Positions 8,627 to 17,910 of a stretch of 64,000 nucleotides of DNA are shown one piece after another. The notes under the pieces were generated by a model. That model was not told the DNA's origin and searched no databases. It worked only from the letters and a program-made list of their open reading frames with translations. The position numbers and the translations under genes are program-made. Numbering within the stretch: the first letter of the stretch is position 1; every line of letters starts with the position of its first letter. Origin of the DNA: Bdellovibrionales bacterium (GTDB taxonomy: Bacteria > Bdellovibrionota > Bdellovibrionia > Bdellovibrionales > UBA1609); contig JADJVA010000020.1 in the NCBI GenBank assembly GCA_016716765.1, positions 124,001-188,000 of the forward strand. Direction: 5' to 3'.

Positions 8627-9262
8627 GTGCAAAGGGCAAGATTAGTTTTATTTTTTTTGGGATGGATCGTTCTGAATATTTTTGTGTCCTGTGATGCCCA
8701 TCATGAGGCACAACAGCTCAAACTAACGAAAGAACAACTCCAGGCGAAATCAATATCGATCCTTCAAAAGGAATGCGGAGCCTGCCATGAGCGGGGATCT
8801 TCTTTTAGCAGTTTTCAGAGTATCTCGAGCATTGAAGAAATGGAGCAACTGGCATTTCTTGTTCCTGGAAAGCCGGCAGAGTCGCCCCTCTTCACATCAA
8901 TCACGACTGGGTATATGCCACCAGGCTCAAGATTATTCAATGAGGATCAAAAAACACTGCAGTTGTGGATCGAATCACTGGCAGGAGATGATCCCAATCC
9001 CTCCTATGATCCCACAAAAAATTTTGGCAAATTTTATGTTGGTGTTATTGAAGCCTATCAGTGTCTCAAATGTCACGCTCAAGGGGCAAAAACAGATCTT
9101 CATAGTTACAAAAGTACATCCAATTACATCGTTCCTCTGGCTCCCGAATTCAGCCAACTCTACGTGACACTAAAAACTCCTGATAGCGCCGATCACACGA
9201 TCTCCAAAGCAGATTTGGATACCATTGGGCAATGGATTCTGGATGGAGCCTTATTTCTCTAA
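8627..9262 (+). CDS. diheme c-type cytochrome lipoprotein
   Basis: The 211-residue product starts with GTG behind AGGGGGAAG. The hydrophobic N-terminus ends at Cys22 in LNIFVSC, a lipobox-like site, so it is probably lipid-anchored. Two haem motifs are visible: CGACH near residue 47 and CLKCH near residue 146. The spacing suggests two similar cytochrome-like halves, each with a following MPP or I/V-rich segment (the first has GYMPPGSRLF and the LQLWIESL helix typical of cytochrome c). It follows the DUF1501 gene by 18 bases and is the natural electron carrier candidate for the module. No counterpart is visible for the minus-strand module, whose 3' side is outside the window. Confidence 0.82.
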   Translation: MQRARLVLFFLGWIVLNIFVSCDAHHEAQQLKLTKEQLQAKSISILQKECGACHERGSSFSSFQSISSIEEMEQLAFLVPGKPAESPLFTSITTGYMPPGSRLFNEDQKTLQLWIESLAGDDPNPSYDPTKNFGKFYVGVIEAYQCLKCHAQGAKTDLHSYKSTSNYIVPLAPEFSQLYVTLKTPDSADHTISKADLDTIGQWILDGALFL

Positions 9263-9313
9263 GCGAAAAACCGAAAAATAGACTGCCAATTCGAGTCATA
9301 CAAATGATCATTC

Positions 9314-10213
9314 TCATCTTTTAGCAAAGGCCAAAGTAAAGAAAATGAGAGCGACCCCCACCCCAACCATATTTCTCCATGGCTCTAAAAATAAACCAAC
9401 AATGATAAGGATCACACTTAAAAGAATGATAAAATTGGAGAGATTCCAGGAATACCTATTAAGAACTGGCTTTTTTCCCACCCTGATTGCCGCGGCCGAC
9501 AACTGACTGAGAGCGAGAATTTGAGTTCGCATTTTGTTTGCAGTCTCATCTCCTGAATAGGCAGCCAGTATTTTTCCGTATTGCCGAGAGGCATAAACCA
9601 GATTTCTCTCGCCCTGGCAGAGACGGATGAATTTCTGGTGGCATTCCTGGTCATCGTACTTGTCAATCAGAGTCGCCCAATAAGCTCGGAGTTCCTTTGA
9701 GGCCGGAAAACCCTGCTCTTCCTCATCACGAAGTTTCTGAAAAGCTAAAAACTTCTGGACCAATATCCCACAATGGGGGCATTCTTCAATTCCGCGAATG
9801 ATTGGCGCCTTGCATTTGGGGCAAGGATCAGTAGATAACTCGGGGTTTTTGTTCGCTGGCTTACCAACAAATGAAGGTCCCAGGTTTTTTTCAGCTGGAA
9901 CTTTGGGATCCCCAGCCTCCTTTAAATCATGACGTGGCGCATTTATTTGCGTCTCGGGTGGAGGTTTCAATCCTTTTTCCTGCCACTCGAGACGATTCCC
10001 AATAATCTCATCCGCCTGTCCCAGCGATTCTGGAAAGGCCATCCAGAACTTGGTTTTGCAATGTATGCACTGAAACTTTGGCTTTGAATTCATGATCTCT
10101 TCCGGGTCAATTGCGTAGAGCTTTAAGCATTCCGGACACCGAATTTTTATGGGACTGTAGACACCTGGAGGCTGTGGTATATTTTCTGGAGATGATGGAT
10201 AAAGGTTTTCCAA
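9314..10213 (-). CDS. zinc-ribbon membrane protein
   Basis: This 299-residue protein has two zinc-ribbon units. The first (CPEC at 26-29, CIHC at 49-52) resembles the MJ0042-type ribbon common in Myxococcota and Bdellovibrionota. The second has CPKC at 131-134 and CPHC at 145-148. A charged middle region follows, and residues 253-296 form two hydrophobic segments that should anchor the protein in the inner membrane. There is no catalytic motif. It is divergent from lnt with only a short gap. A role in sensing or in organising envelope proteins is conceivable but unsupported. Confidence 0.8.
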   Translation of the reverse strand: MENLYPSSPENIPQPPGVYSPIKIRCPECLKLYAIDPEEIMNSKPKFQCIHCKTKFWMAFPESLGQADEIIGNRLEWQEKGLKPPPETQINAPRHDLKEAGDPKVPAEKNLGPSFVGKPANKNPELSTDPCPKCKAPIIRGIEECPHCGILVQKFLAFQKLRDEEEQGFPASKELRAYWATLIDKYDDQECHQKFIRLCQGERNLVYASRQYGKILAAYSGDETANKMRTQILALSQLSAAAIRVGKKPVLNRYSWNLSNFIILLSVILIIVGLFLEPWRNMVGVGVALIFFTLAFAKR

Positions 10214-10249
10214 CTGACGACCCCTTCCCTTTGGTGTAGATCTATACCT

Positions 10250-11845
10250 ATGATTGGAAATATTATGGAAAAAATCAAATCATCACTGATTTTTTTTCGC
10301 CTTCCCCTTTTAAGTGGTTTCCTTATCGGAACGAGCTATATCCCCTTTCCTCCCTGGGCCTCGCTCTTTGGCCTCGTTCCTCTCTGGTACTTCTGGTGGC
10401 AAAATCCCAGACCTCGAGTCGCTTTTTGGGGTGGTTGCGTAACTTCGTTTGTCTTTACTTTGATTGGTTTCCACTGGGTTGCCCATACCTTCCATGAGTT
10501 TGGCCATATACCTTGGATATTATCCCTCTTAATCCTTCTGCTTTTTTGTTTTTTGGGCCACCTCCATTTCGCCCTCGCTGGATGCTTGTGGGCCTTTATC
10601 ATCGGCACTCGCCGCTCACGAGTCTCTGAGAGGTACATCCTTCTGCTTCTTCCCGTATTGACAGTTCTTTGTGAACACTACTATCCAATGATTTTTTCTT
10701 GGAATTTCGGCTACACTTGGCTTTATTCTCGACTTCCACTCTTTCACACAGCAGAATGGATCGGTTTTTCAGGCCTGAGCGCCTGGGTTATATTCACCAA
10801 TTTGGCCTTCTTCGTTGCAGTTCTTCGTCTCAAATCAGCTCGGGTCTGGTGGCCCCCCATTGGCGTAGCAGTGGGACTCTTTTGCGTCATGATTTTGGTC
10901 GGACTTGCCTTGGAAAAGCGGTTGCCGGCACCCGACAAGAAAATCGGAATACTGACGGTTCAGGCCAACATTGGAAATCTCGAAAAACAGTACGCTGAAA
11001 GGGGTTGGGGGTTCCGTGACCATATCATCGACCGCTACACACAACTCAGCCTTAAGGGGCTCGCCGCTTATCCTCGGGAGGAAATTGATTTTGCATTGTG
11101 GCCGGAAACGGCCTTCCCCGACCAAATCGTGGCAAGAACACTTCATAGCGGCCACTCTGCTCGACTCACCGATTTTTTGAGAAACAATTCACTTGCCTTG
11201 GTAACCGGGGCCTACAGCGAAGATCTTATTCAAAGAAAGCCCACCAATTCGCTTTTCTCATTTTCGGCAAGTGGCAACCTCACCAATCCCCCTTACCACA
11301 AAACCTTGCTATTGGCTTTCGGAGAATACACTCCCTTCGGAGACATATTCCCGGCTCTCAAGCGAGCTCTCCCTCAAGTCTCAGATTTTGCACGTGGATC
11401 GGGCCCCACTTTGCTTGAACAAAATGGAGTGCACCTGGGAGCCCAAATCTGTTACGAGGGGCTTTTTCCAGAATTCACTCAGGGGCTGGCCAATCTCGGG
11501 GCCCAAATAATTATCAATGTCACAAATGATTCTTGGTATGGAAAATCCTCTCAACCTCACCAACATCTCTATATGACGCTGGCTCGTGCCATCGAATTTC
11601 GACGTCCGATCGTCCGATCGACTAACACGGGCTTTACCACTGTCGCCCAGGCGAATGGTGAAATCATGGAGACCTCCCCCCTTCATCAAGAATGGTTTCA
11701 CCTATTTCGAATCCCTTATCGCGAATTTCCTTCTGCGACCTTTTTTCAGACAACAGGTATCTATCTGATTCCCACGATAATCTGGATACTTTTTTTTATT
11801 TCACTCGGAGGAATTTTTTACTGTGTCCGATTTAGAAACCATTGA
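10250..11845 (+). CDS. lnt: apolipoprotein N-acyltransferase
   Basis: Lnt adds the third acyl chain to the N-terminal cysteine of lipoproteins in the inner membrane, the last maturation step before Lol sorting. The 531-residue product has several N-terminal membrane helices (about residues 10-220), a nitrilase-like periplasmic domain and one C-terminal helix. The catalytic triad is present: Glu286 in LWPETAFP, Lys351 in YHKTLLLAFGEYTPFG and Cys401 in AQICYEGLFPE. An ATG at 10265 is an equally possible start. The C-terminus overlaps the mutS2 start by 23 bases. It is consistent with the many lipobox proteins in this window. Confidence 0.95.
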   Translation: MIGNIMEKIKSSLIFFRLPLLSGFLIGTSYIPFPPWASLFGLVPLWYFWWQNPRPRVAFWGGCVTSFVFTLIGFHWVAHTFHEFGHIPWILSLLILLLFCFLGHLHFALAGCLWAFIIGTRRSRVSERYILLLLPVLTVLCEHYYPMIFSWNFGYTWLYSRLPLFHTAEWIGFSGLSAWVIFTNLAFFVAVLRLKSARVWWPPIGVAVGLFCVMILVGLALEKRLPAPDKKIGILTVQANIGNLEKQYAERGWGFRDHIIDRYTQLSLKGLAAYPREEIDFALWPETAFPDQIVARTLHSGHSARLTDFLRNNSLALVTGAYSEDLIQRKPTNSLFSFSASGNLTNPPYHKTLLLAFGEYTPFGDIFPALKRALPQVSDFARGSGPTLLEQNGVHLGAQICYEGLFPEFTQGLANLGAQIIINVTNDSWYGKSSQPHQHLYMTLARAIEFRRPIVRSTNTGFTTVAQANGEIMETSPLHQEWFHLFRIPYREFPSATFFQTTGIYLIPTIIWILFFISLGGIFYCVRFRNH

Positions 11846-14153
11846 TTGGCAAGGTATCGTTGAGCGACTGGCAAAATTGGCTACTTCGGAAGCAGGACGG
11901 TCAGACTTGTGTCGAACGAGTCCCTTGGCCAGCCCAGCTTCAGCCCAAGAAAGCTTTCAAGTGATCAGTGAAGTTCAAAATATCATTGAGCAAGGGCAAC
12001 GTCCCTTTATGGAGAGCCTTGACCTGTATGCAACCTGGTTTCCCCGTCTCAAAAAAAATGCCACATTGAAAACTTTGGAACTGAAGGACGTCAGGCATTT
12101 TTGCATAGAAGCCATCGCCCTCAAGGAAATTCTTGAACCATTTCATGGTTCTTGGGTCTCCCAAAAAAAGAACGAATTATTTGATGCTGAAAAACCCCTT
12201 TCGGCTATTGATCAAATCATGACACCTGACGGAGATATTAAAACTGAAGCAAGCGAAGAGCTAGCGAGGCTCTACCGCGAAAAAAATCAACTCAGTCAAG
12301 AGATCCAAAATCTGTTGGACAGACTCGTCAAGCAGCACGAACTTGAGGGAATCCTCCAGGATCGTTACGTGACAACCCGCGAGGGCCGCTGGGTCCTACC
12401 CATCCGAAGTGGTATGCAAGGACGCTTTGAGGGAATAATTCACGCTTCCAGCCAAAGTAAACAAACTGTATTTATGGAGCCCAAAGAAGTTGTCGCTCAA
12501 AACAATCGCATTCGCGAACTGGAAGTCGCAATAGAAGACGAGATTGAGAGGCTTTTGAGAAATCTCACTGATCTGCTTGCCAGCCTCGCTCCAACAATTG
12601 ATCAAACAAAAGTCGTCATGGCTGAGTCCGATGTGAGATTCGCGCAAGCCCATTTTGCGAATCAAATGCATGCTTCGGCTCCGCAATTTTCAGAGAATTC
12701 CATTGAACTGATTGAAATTCGACATCCTATGCTCGTTCTCAATAACGAAAAGGTTGTCGCCAACTCAGTTCGCCTCAACCAAGCGGAACGAATTTTACTC
12801 CTCTCGGGGCCCAATGCCGGCGGAAAAACTGTGCTTCTCAAGGCCATAGGTCTGGCAGCTCACATGGCTCGGTGCGGATTATTGATCTGTGCTGAACAGG
12901 GCTCTAAGCTCCCGTTTTTTACCAAGGTCAATATTGCGGTTGGAGACTCCCAAAGCGTTGATTCTCATCTGAGCACTTTTGCCGCCCACCTCAATATATT
13001 AAATGCTGCGACTCAAGCTCATGGCTTCAGCCATCTTCTCCTGATTGATGAAATCTGTGGATCGACTGACCCCGAAGAAGGATCTGCACTTGCCCGCTCC
13101 TTTATCGAAACTTACTGCAAAAACTCTGTCTTTGCAGTGATCACATCTCACCTAGGTCCTTTGAAAACGGGTTGGACTGAAGCCAGCGGTGTCATTCACG
13201 GAAGTCTTGAATATGACAGCTCTACCAGCCAACCCACCTACCAGCTCATTATTGGTATTCCCGGCCAATCACTCGCCATTCAAACGGCCCGACGAGTGGG
13301 AGTGAGTGAAGTGATTATCGAACGAGCCTTGCAGTGCCTAAGCCCGGAGAGAAAAGCTTTTCAGCAGCAACTGGAAAATCTTGAATCCGCAAACACTGAA
13401 ATTGAAAGAATAAAAAAGCGGCTCCAGGATGAGTTTCGAGAAGCTCAGAAGTCAAAATCGAAGTACGAATCTCTCGTTCAGAAATTTCAGAGGGATCGAG
13501 ATTCGATGCTAAGCCAGGCCCTCAAGAGGGCCGAACAAAAAGTGGAAAGAATGATTGAGGTTGCACAAATCGATCAGACTTTTAAAAAACATGAGTCGCT
13601 TCAAAAAATAAAGAGCCACCTCCCCAATGTCATTAAAGCCACGGCAAATTCAACCTCGGTCCAACGAATCGAGAGTCCTGAAGAATTCTCCCGCAGGTTT
13701 CCTCCCGGAAGTCGAGTTTTTGTACAAAGTGTAGGTCGGGATGCAGTTATTCAGGGTGCTCCAAACGCAAAAGGGGAAGTTCCAATTCTTTCAAATTCGA
13801 TGCGTTTGATGGTGCCCTGGCAATCACTTCACATCCCTCAGCAAGCTCAGAATCCAACCGCCGATGTCATCAGAAAGACTGCCAAGTTCTCCTATTCCCC
13901 CAAAGATGGAGACCGCGTTGTAGACCTACGCGGGCTGACGGTCGAAGAGGCTCTCAACCAACTTGAGCTTCAATTGGATACAGCTGCCCTAAATAAAGAA
14001 GAAAGGGTGAAACTCGTTCATGGCCACGGCACGGACACTTTAAAAAGAGCTATTCGTAGCTATCTTTCTCGAAGCGTCTACATCAAAAAATGGAGCGCAG
14101 GAACTCAGAATTTGGGAGGCGATGGAGTCACTTGGGCAGAACTCAACGACTAG
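11823..14153 (+). CDS. mutS2: endonuclease MutS2
   Basis: The 776-residue protein has the MutS2 layout: core/clamp helices without a mismatch-recognition domain, a P-loop GPNAGGKT at residues 329-336, a Walker B segment LLIDEICGSTDPEEGSA, a long coiled coil (about 505-590) and a C-terminal Smr nuclease domain with VVDLRGLTVEEAL and HGHGTDTL. MutS2 proteins suppress recombination or rescue collided ribosomes in different bacteria. Which applies here cannot be read from sequence. The start is GTG and lies inside the lnt 3' end, so translation is probably coupled. Confidence 0.95.
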   Translation: MSDLETIDWQGIVERLAKLATSEAGRSDLCRTSPLASPASAQESFQVISEVQNIIEQGQRPFMESLDLYATWFPRLKKNATLKTLELKDVRHFCIEAIALKEILEPFHGSWVSQKKNELFDAEKPLSAIDQIMTPDGDIKTEASEELARLYREKNQLSQEIQNLLDRLVKQHELEGILQDRYVTTREGRWVLPIRSGMQGRFEGIIHASSQSKQTVFMEPKEVVAQNNRIRELEVAIEDEIERLLRNLTDLLASLAPTIDQTKVVMAESDVRFAQAHFANQMHASAPQFSENSIELIEIRHPMLVLNNEKVVANSVRLNQAERILLLSGPNAGGKTVLLKAIGLAAHMARCGLLICAEQGSKLPFFTKVNIAVGDSQSVDSHLSTFAAHLNILNAATQAHGFSHLLLIDEICGSTDPEEGSALARSFIETYCKNSVFAVITSHLGPLKTGWTEASGVIHGSLEYDSSTSQPTYQLIIGIPGQSLAIQTARRVGVSEVIIERALQCLSPERKAFQQQLENLESANTEIERIKKRLQDEFREAQKSKSKYESLVQKFQRDRDSMLSQALKRAEQKVERMIEVAQIDQTFKKHESLQKIKSHLPNVIKATANSTSVQRIESPEEFSRRFPPGSRVFVQSVGRDAVIQGAPNAKGEVPILSNSMRLMVPWQSLHIPQQAQNPTADVIRKTAKFSYSPKDGDRVVDLRGLTVEEALNQLELQLDTAALNKEERVKLVHGHGTDTLKRAIRSYLSRSVYIKKWSAGTQNLGGDGVTWAELND

Positions 14154-15063
14154 ATCCGCTGGTTAAAAACTGAGGACTGAATTTCTCAGGACTGCAAGGC
14201 TCGCTTTTTATTTTAAATCCCTGCACCACAATCGGAGGATCCATAATTTGACCAACCATGCAGGAAAATACTCTCAAAAAGTTATGTCCCACGAGCATGG
14301 CCTCTTTGTTGGCGACGCGCATAGCAACGACGGTGCCCTGATCGATTGAAAAAAGCAATCGACCGGATATCTCATTCTGAAATTTAACCTCTTTCAATTT
14401 TTCATTTATTATTGCAACTTCGCCCGATATTTCAAGTTCAGCACAACGGCCTTTTCCGCATTGATGCAGACCCTTAAAAATGAGAGTCAAGTCCGCTCTC
14501 AGCGGCACTCCGTTTTTCATGCTGATCCACTCGTGCTGCATCGTCCAAGTATCACCAATGAGAACGGCCTCCTGAGGCAATGGAACAGGAGGAACAAAAA
14601 AGACGCTGGTAGGAGGATAAGGACCCGCCTGTAAAACCTCTCCCGATTCTTTGAGTTTGATCTCAATTAATTCGTTCAGTTCGGGAAATGCTAAATCATG
14701 CAAATCAACCTGGCCATCCTTCTCAATCGTCTCTGCATCGAAAGCAATCACCCCGTCTGCTTGACTCTTGAAACGAGACTCCACCGTAAACGAGACAGCC
14801 TCTTCCTTGCGCCGAATGATCTGACCATCTTCATGAGTCTCAGCAGTTGAGGCAGAGTAGTACCAAGACTTCTCTTTTCGTCCCGCTGCGCCCTTTAACC
14901 TGAGAAGAAGGGGTTGTTTCTCTTCAAGACCCCGAGGACCTTCACTCGTCGTATCGCTATCCTCCACAGAACTACTGCGAGGAAGGTTTGCGCAGCCAGC
15001 AAAAATCGTCACGCAACTGACCAGAACTGCTGCAGAAGGAAAGAAAGACAATCGATTACACAC
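14143..15063 (-). CDS. lipoprotein of unknown function
   Basis: The 306-residue product has a signal peptide and a lipobox (VTIFAGCAN, Cys near residue 23), so it should be lipid-anchored. The mature part is rich in beta-type alternation with paired charged residues (SFTVESRF, VIAFDAETIE, LRADLTLIFKG, CAELEISGEVAII), suggesting a beta-sandwich or barrel-like fold. No family was recognised. The gene is convergent with mutS2 and overlaps its end by 11 bases. It seems to be a single-gene unit. Confidence 0.75.
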   Translation of the reverse strand: MCNRLSFFPSAAVLVSCVTIFAGCANLPRSSSVEDSDTTSEGPRGLEEKQPLLLRLKGAAGRKEKSWYYSASTAETHEDGQIIRRKEEAVSFTVESRFKSQADGVIAFDAETIEKDGQVDLHDLAFPELNELIEIKLKESGEVLQAGPYPPTSVFFVPPVPLPQEAVLIGDTWTMQHEWISMKNGVPLRADLTLIFKGLHQCGKGRCAELEISGEVAIINEKLKEVKFQNEISGRLLFSIDQGTVVAMRVANKEAMLVGHNFLRVFSCMVGQIMDPPIVVQGFKIKSEPCSPEKFSPQFLTSGSSR

Positions 15064-15203
15064 GTTTATGCTCCTAAGGATGAGGCCAAACAGAGGATAT
15101 TCTGGCGATCGAAAGGGGTCAATCTGATTAGAAAACTGTGTGTCTCAATATGAGACAGATAGTTTGATTCTAAGTAATTGAAATTATGAACTTATTTTAA
15201 CTT

Positions 15204-15233
15204 TTGAGATGGCATCGACATTGCTTTTGTAAT
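15204..15233 (+). promoter_or_regulatory. candidate sigma-70-type promoter
   Basis: TTGAGA (15204-15209) and TGTAAT (15228-15233) are separated by 18 bases. They lie about 38 bases upstream of the ATG of the lipoprotein gene at 15271, which has its own GAGGAG ribosome site. The match is good but not perfect, and it is unproven that this organism uses this consensus here. Confidence 0.4.
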
Positions 15234-15270
15234 GTTTTGAAAGACGAATGATTGAACTGAGGAGATAGAA

Positions 15271-16095
15271 ATGCCTACGACGAACCAGAAGTCCCAGGAA
15301 CAAAAGAGATCCTATTTGAACTCCCCTCAAATGGCTCTACTGGCTTCACTCCTTGCGCTATTCAGCACAGCTTGTGGCCCATCTAAATCAGCCCTACCTA
15401 CATCCAGCACCACTCAAGGAAGCCGACTGCCAAGCACTCCGCCCACCAACGGCAACGACGCTGTGGCCGACTGCAATGGAGCTACAAACGCCTCTCTTGA
15501 AATGGAATTCCAATTGAGCTCCTACTATATTCCAGGAACCGGCCAAGCCTCTATGGACTTGATTCGATTGAATTTCAGCCAAATTCCCGGTAAAATTATT
15601 ACCTCTGACACCCACTACATTCAGTTTTATCGATGGTATGAAGATACCCCCGGGCAAAGAGTTCTCAACTCAGCACCTGTTAAATTCTATTTCCAAAGTA
15701 GAACCACTGGAAAGCTGATCAATAGCGATGATCCTCAGGACAAAATATCCAAGGCCATCATTCAAAATATGATCGTTATGGAGAAGGACAGAGGGGGAGC
15801 CGCAGGAGTCTCGCTCAACAATTTCTTTCAGGCTTATGTTATTCTTCTCACTGCTATGGACATTCAATTTGATGCAATGACAACAGCCCTTTATAACACA
15901 GATAAGGGAACCGCTGCCATTGGCTGGCAGGATGCGCTCATCCCAGGATTTCATTCCAATCCGAATACTTATGCCGCATCTCACGCAGCTCCTAGCTTAC
16001 AACAGCTCCACCCGAACTGGGCCTCCCGGCAGTCCAATCTGTCCGAGCAAGTTTATTTCAATAACACAGAAAAATTCTGCCAGAAGTTTCTATAG
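15271..16095 (+). CDS. lipoprotein of unknown function
   Basis: The 274-residue product has an N-terminal hydrophobic segment and lipobox LFSTACGP (Cys about residue 35), followed by a Ser/Thr/Pro-rich linker (about 36-65) that should hold the folded domain away from the membrane. The rest has no recognised family and contains few cysteines (one near residue 68 and one near the C-terminus), which could form a disulfide. GAGGAG lies nine bases before the ATG. The gene converges on the protein at 16117-17016 with a 21-base gap. Confidence 0.75.
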   Translation: MPTTNQKSQEQKRSYLNSPQMALLASLLALFSTACGPSKSALPTSSTTQGSRLPSTPPTNGNDAVADCNGATNASLEMEFQLSSYYIPGTGQASMDLIRLNFSQIPGKIITSDTHYIQFYRWYEDTPGQRVLNSAPVKFYFQSRTTGKLINSDDPQDKISKAIIQNMIVMEKDRGGAAGVSLNNFFQAYVILLTAMDIQFDAMTTALYNTDKGTAAIGWQDALIPGFHSNPNTYAASHAAPSLQQLHPNWASRQSNLSEQVYFNNTEKFCQKFL

Positions 16096-16116
16096 AAATT
16101 AATAGGGTTGCCCGCC

Positions 16117-17016
16117 TTAGTGGCTTGATTCCTGAACGACTTCTTCAGCCTGCAAATTCTCTCCATGACGATATCGATCCACCAAGGTGCGATCTCGCGT
16201 TGGAAATGAAAACAGAAGGGCATGGCTATTGGAAGGTCCGTCCTCTATGGTCACGACGATATACCATAGGTCTGACTTGCCCCCTTCATCGGGATACTCC
16301 TTGATAAAATTGACAAGCAAATTTCCTGTTGAATCCGCAGAACGCCAGATTTCATCAGCTTCTTCAACTGTATTTTCACGCAAATGGGCAAAAAGGACAA
16401 ATTCACTTTCCCTTATGTCCTTATCTACACGCAACTTCTGCATCGCCTCATAAAGACCCTTCGCCAGATCGTCATTCTCAGAGAGCGCATCTCCCTCCAG
16501 GGCGCCCATCGGTATATTTTGTAAAGACCGATCGTAGACCAATTCTCCCCTGCAGTATTTTTCCACCAAATCAATGTCCTGCGATGGAAAATGCAAGTAA
16601 ACAAAACTCGGTATATTGTTGGTGACGTAACATATGGCCACATGAAATAAAAGCTCCTCATTTTTTTCAGCAGGGCCTCTCTTGCTGGCATGAGAACCTT
16701 TTATTGGTTCTGAGAACTCCCTAATATAGATCATGAGGGTCTTTCCGGAGATTGTTTTGCTGTCTTCCCAGACCTCATCGGGGGCTTCTAAAGTCAGGCT
16801 CAGGTTCTTTTCATAAGAAGAAAAATCGCCTTCAGATATGTCGCGAGCGGGTTTCCGTAACTTAAAAAACTCGGTCTCAAGAAACATGATCTCGCGGTGG
16901 AAGTGGTTATAGAGTTCATCCTCGGAACCAAATACCAAGCCCTGCTCCTCATCTATAACAATCTTGGTTGCCGCCAGATCGGCACTAGCTGAACTCTGCC
17001 GACTGTGTTTGGACAT
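16117..17016 (-). CDS. cytosolic protein with a duplicated domain
   Basis: This 299-residue protein has no signal peptide or membrane segment. Its sequence falls into two similar halves. One has APDEVWEDS, LMIYIREF, LFHVAICYV and LVEKYCRGELV. The other has EADEIWRSA, LLVNFIKEY, LWYIVVTIE and LVDRYRHGENL, in the same order and at similar spacing. This points to an internal tandem duplication of a domain of about 120 residues. The motif order (acidic-E-I/V-W, then an aromatic beta strand) loosely recalls PBECR-type phage nuclease-like domains, but catalytic residues were not identified, so this is only a hint. Confidence 0.75.
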   Translation of the reverse strand: MSKHSRQSSASADLAATKIVIDEEQGLVFGSEDELYNHFHREIMFLETEFFKLRKPARDISEGDFSSYEKNLSLTLEAPDEVWEDSKTISGKTLMIYIREFSEPIKGSHASKRGPAEKNEELLFHVAICYVTNNIPSFVYLHFPSQDIDLVEKYCRGELVYDRSLQNIPMGALEGDALSENDDLAKGLYEAMQKLRVDKDIRESEFVLFAHLRENTVEEADEIWRSADSTGNLLVNFIKEYPDEGGKSDLWYIVVTIEDGPSNSHALLFSFPTRDRTLVDRYRHGENLQAEEVVQESSH

Positions 17017-17212
17017 GACACACCTTCCTCTCGCTGATCACTGAACTGCCTCACAATGAAACAGTCCCTTTTATACTCTACCCCCCCGGGTGCCCACTTA
17101 CTATTTTATGGTTCCCGACAATACATGTCAAATTCCCTGGTTTTCTCTTGCAAGGTATCGCGAAAACGAATGAAATCCAGATGAGAATCAACCACGGGAA
17201 GGTTGGCTTCCT

Positions 17213-17527
17213 ATGCTTCCAGAAGAGACATCATTGGACGAAATTGAGACATTATTAAACCAGTCTGTATGCGGTATTCACGCGCTTTTTGATCATCAGC
17301 GCATTGCCGAAATCATGAAAAAACCCACCGAAAATCTAGATTTTTTCCGTTTCTCTAACCTTGAAAAGATTCAAACGCTGTTTTCGCGGTTTGCCGTTTG
17401 CCAAACATTTTTGGAGAGACAGCAATTTCTATTGCATCTGCCCACGGAGGACTACGAGACCTTCGTCCGGATTTACTTCCATATTCTCGAAAACACCGTC
17501 CTCGCTAGATCCACCTTTCGTCACTAG
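17213..17527 (+). CDS. small cytosolic protein, unknown
   Basis: The 104-residue product starts at ATG 17213 behind GGGAAGG. It is mostly helical (DEIETLLNQ, RIAEIMKKP, LEKIQTLFSRF, FVRIYFHILENTV) and has no signal peptide. No family was recognised. Its stop codon lies 14 bases before the first palindromic repeat element, so that element could serve as its transcript end. Confidence 0.55.
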   Translation: MLPEETSLDEIETLLNQSVCGIHALFDHQRIAEIMKKPTENLDFFRFSNLEKIQTLFSRFAVCQTFLERQQFLLHLPTEDYETFVRIYFHILENTVLARSTFRH

Positions 17528-17540
17528 CCCTTAACCTTTA

Positions 17541-17761
17541 TAAACTGGCCTGCTTGATTGTTGTTCCAAACTCCAAAGGTCCCTGGCTGAACCAAATCTC
17601 AGGGGTTCAGGATCTTCAGACATGCGTCCGGCAGCAGCGCTCCCTTTGTGAGCACTGCACCAAGCCGAACTCGATCCTGAACCCCTGAGATTTGGTTCAG
17701 CCAGCTCCACTTGTCTTGGACACAACAAATTCAACGAAGGCTTGCGGGCCAGCCGCTGTAT
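17541..17761 (+). repeat. left inverted arm, element copy 1
   Basis: The 221-base arm matches the reverse complement of 17971-18192 with only scattered differences (for example near 17709-17735). It ends at CCGCTGTAT before the spacer. Confidence 0.85.
17583..17704. repeat. inner 32-bp stem-loop of the left arm, copy 1
   Basis: Bases 17583-17614 and 17673-17704 are perfect reverse complements (32 of 32). The 58-base loop holds a smaller imperfect hairpin around GCAGCGCTC...GAGCACTGC. The DNA or its transcript could fold into a very stable structure. No T-run follows, so a simple intrinsic terminator is not implied. Confidence 0.85.
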
Positions 17762-17763
17762 TA

Positions 17764-17910
17764 ATGTCGGATGGACGCCAAATCAAGAGACGAATCTCTG
17801 AACTTCTCTCCTGGGGAGTCTCACAAAGGAGGGTAGCTAAAATCTTAAAATCAGTCGCACCACCGTCGCCCTGACGAAAGAGGCCCTGCAAGAGAGGAGC
17901 TCTATGTGGA
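17764..17910 (+). pseudogene. remnant of a helix-turn-helix reading frame in the copy 1 spacer
   Basis: From ATG 17764 the frame reads MSDGRQIKRRISELLSW, then GVSQRRVAKILK, a typical helix-turn-helix pattern of transposase or resolvase type. One base appears lost in the A-run at about 17848-17851. Restoring it joins the frame to SRTTVALTKEALQERSSMW. The region is therefore a probable frameshifted relic of a DNA-binding protein, perhaps the original transposase. The other copy's spacer has an analogous fragment (VNVILKASGISRCTLGF). Confidence 0.5.
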
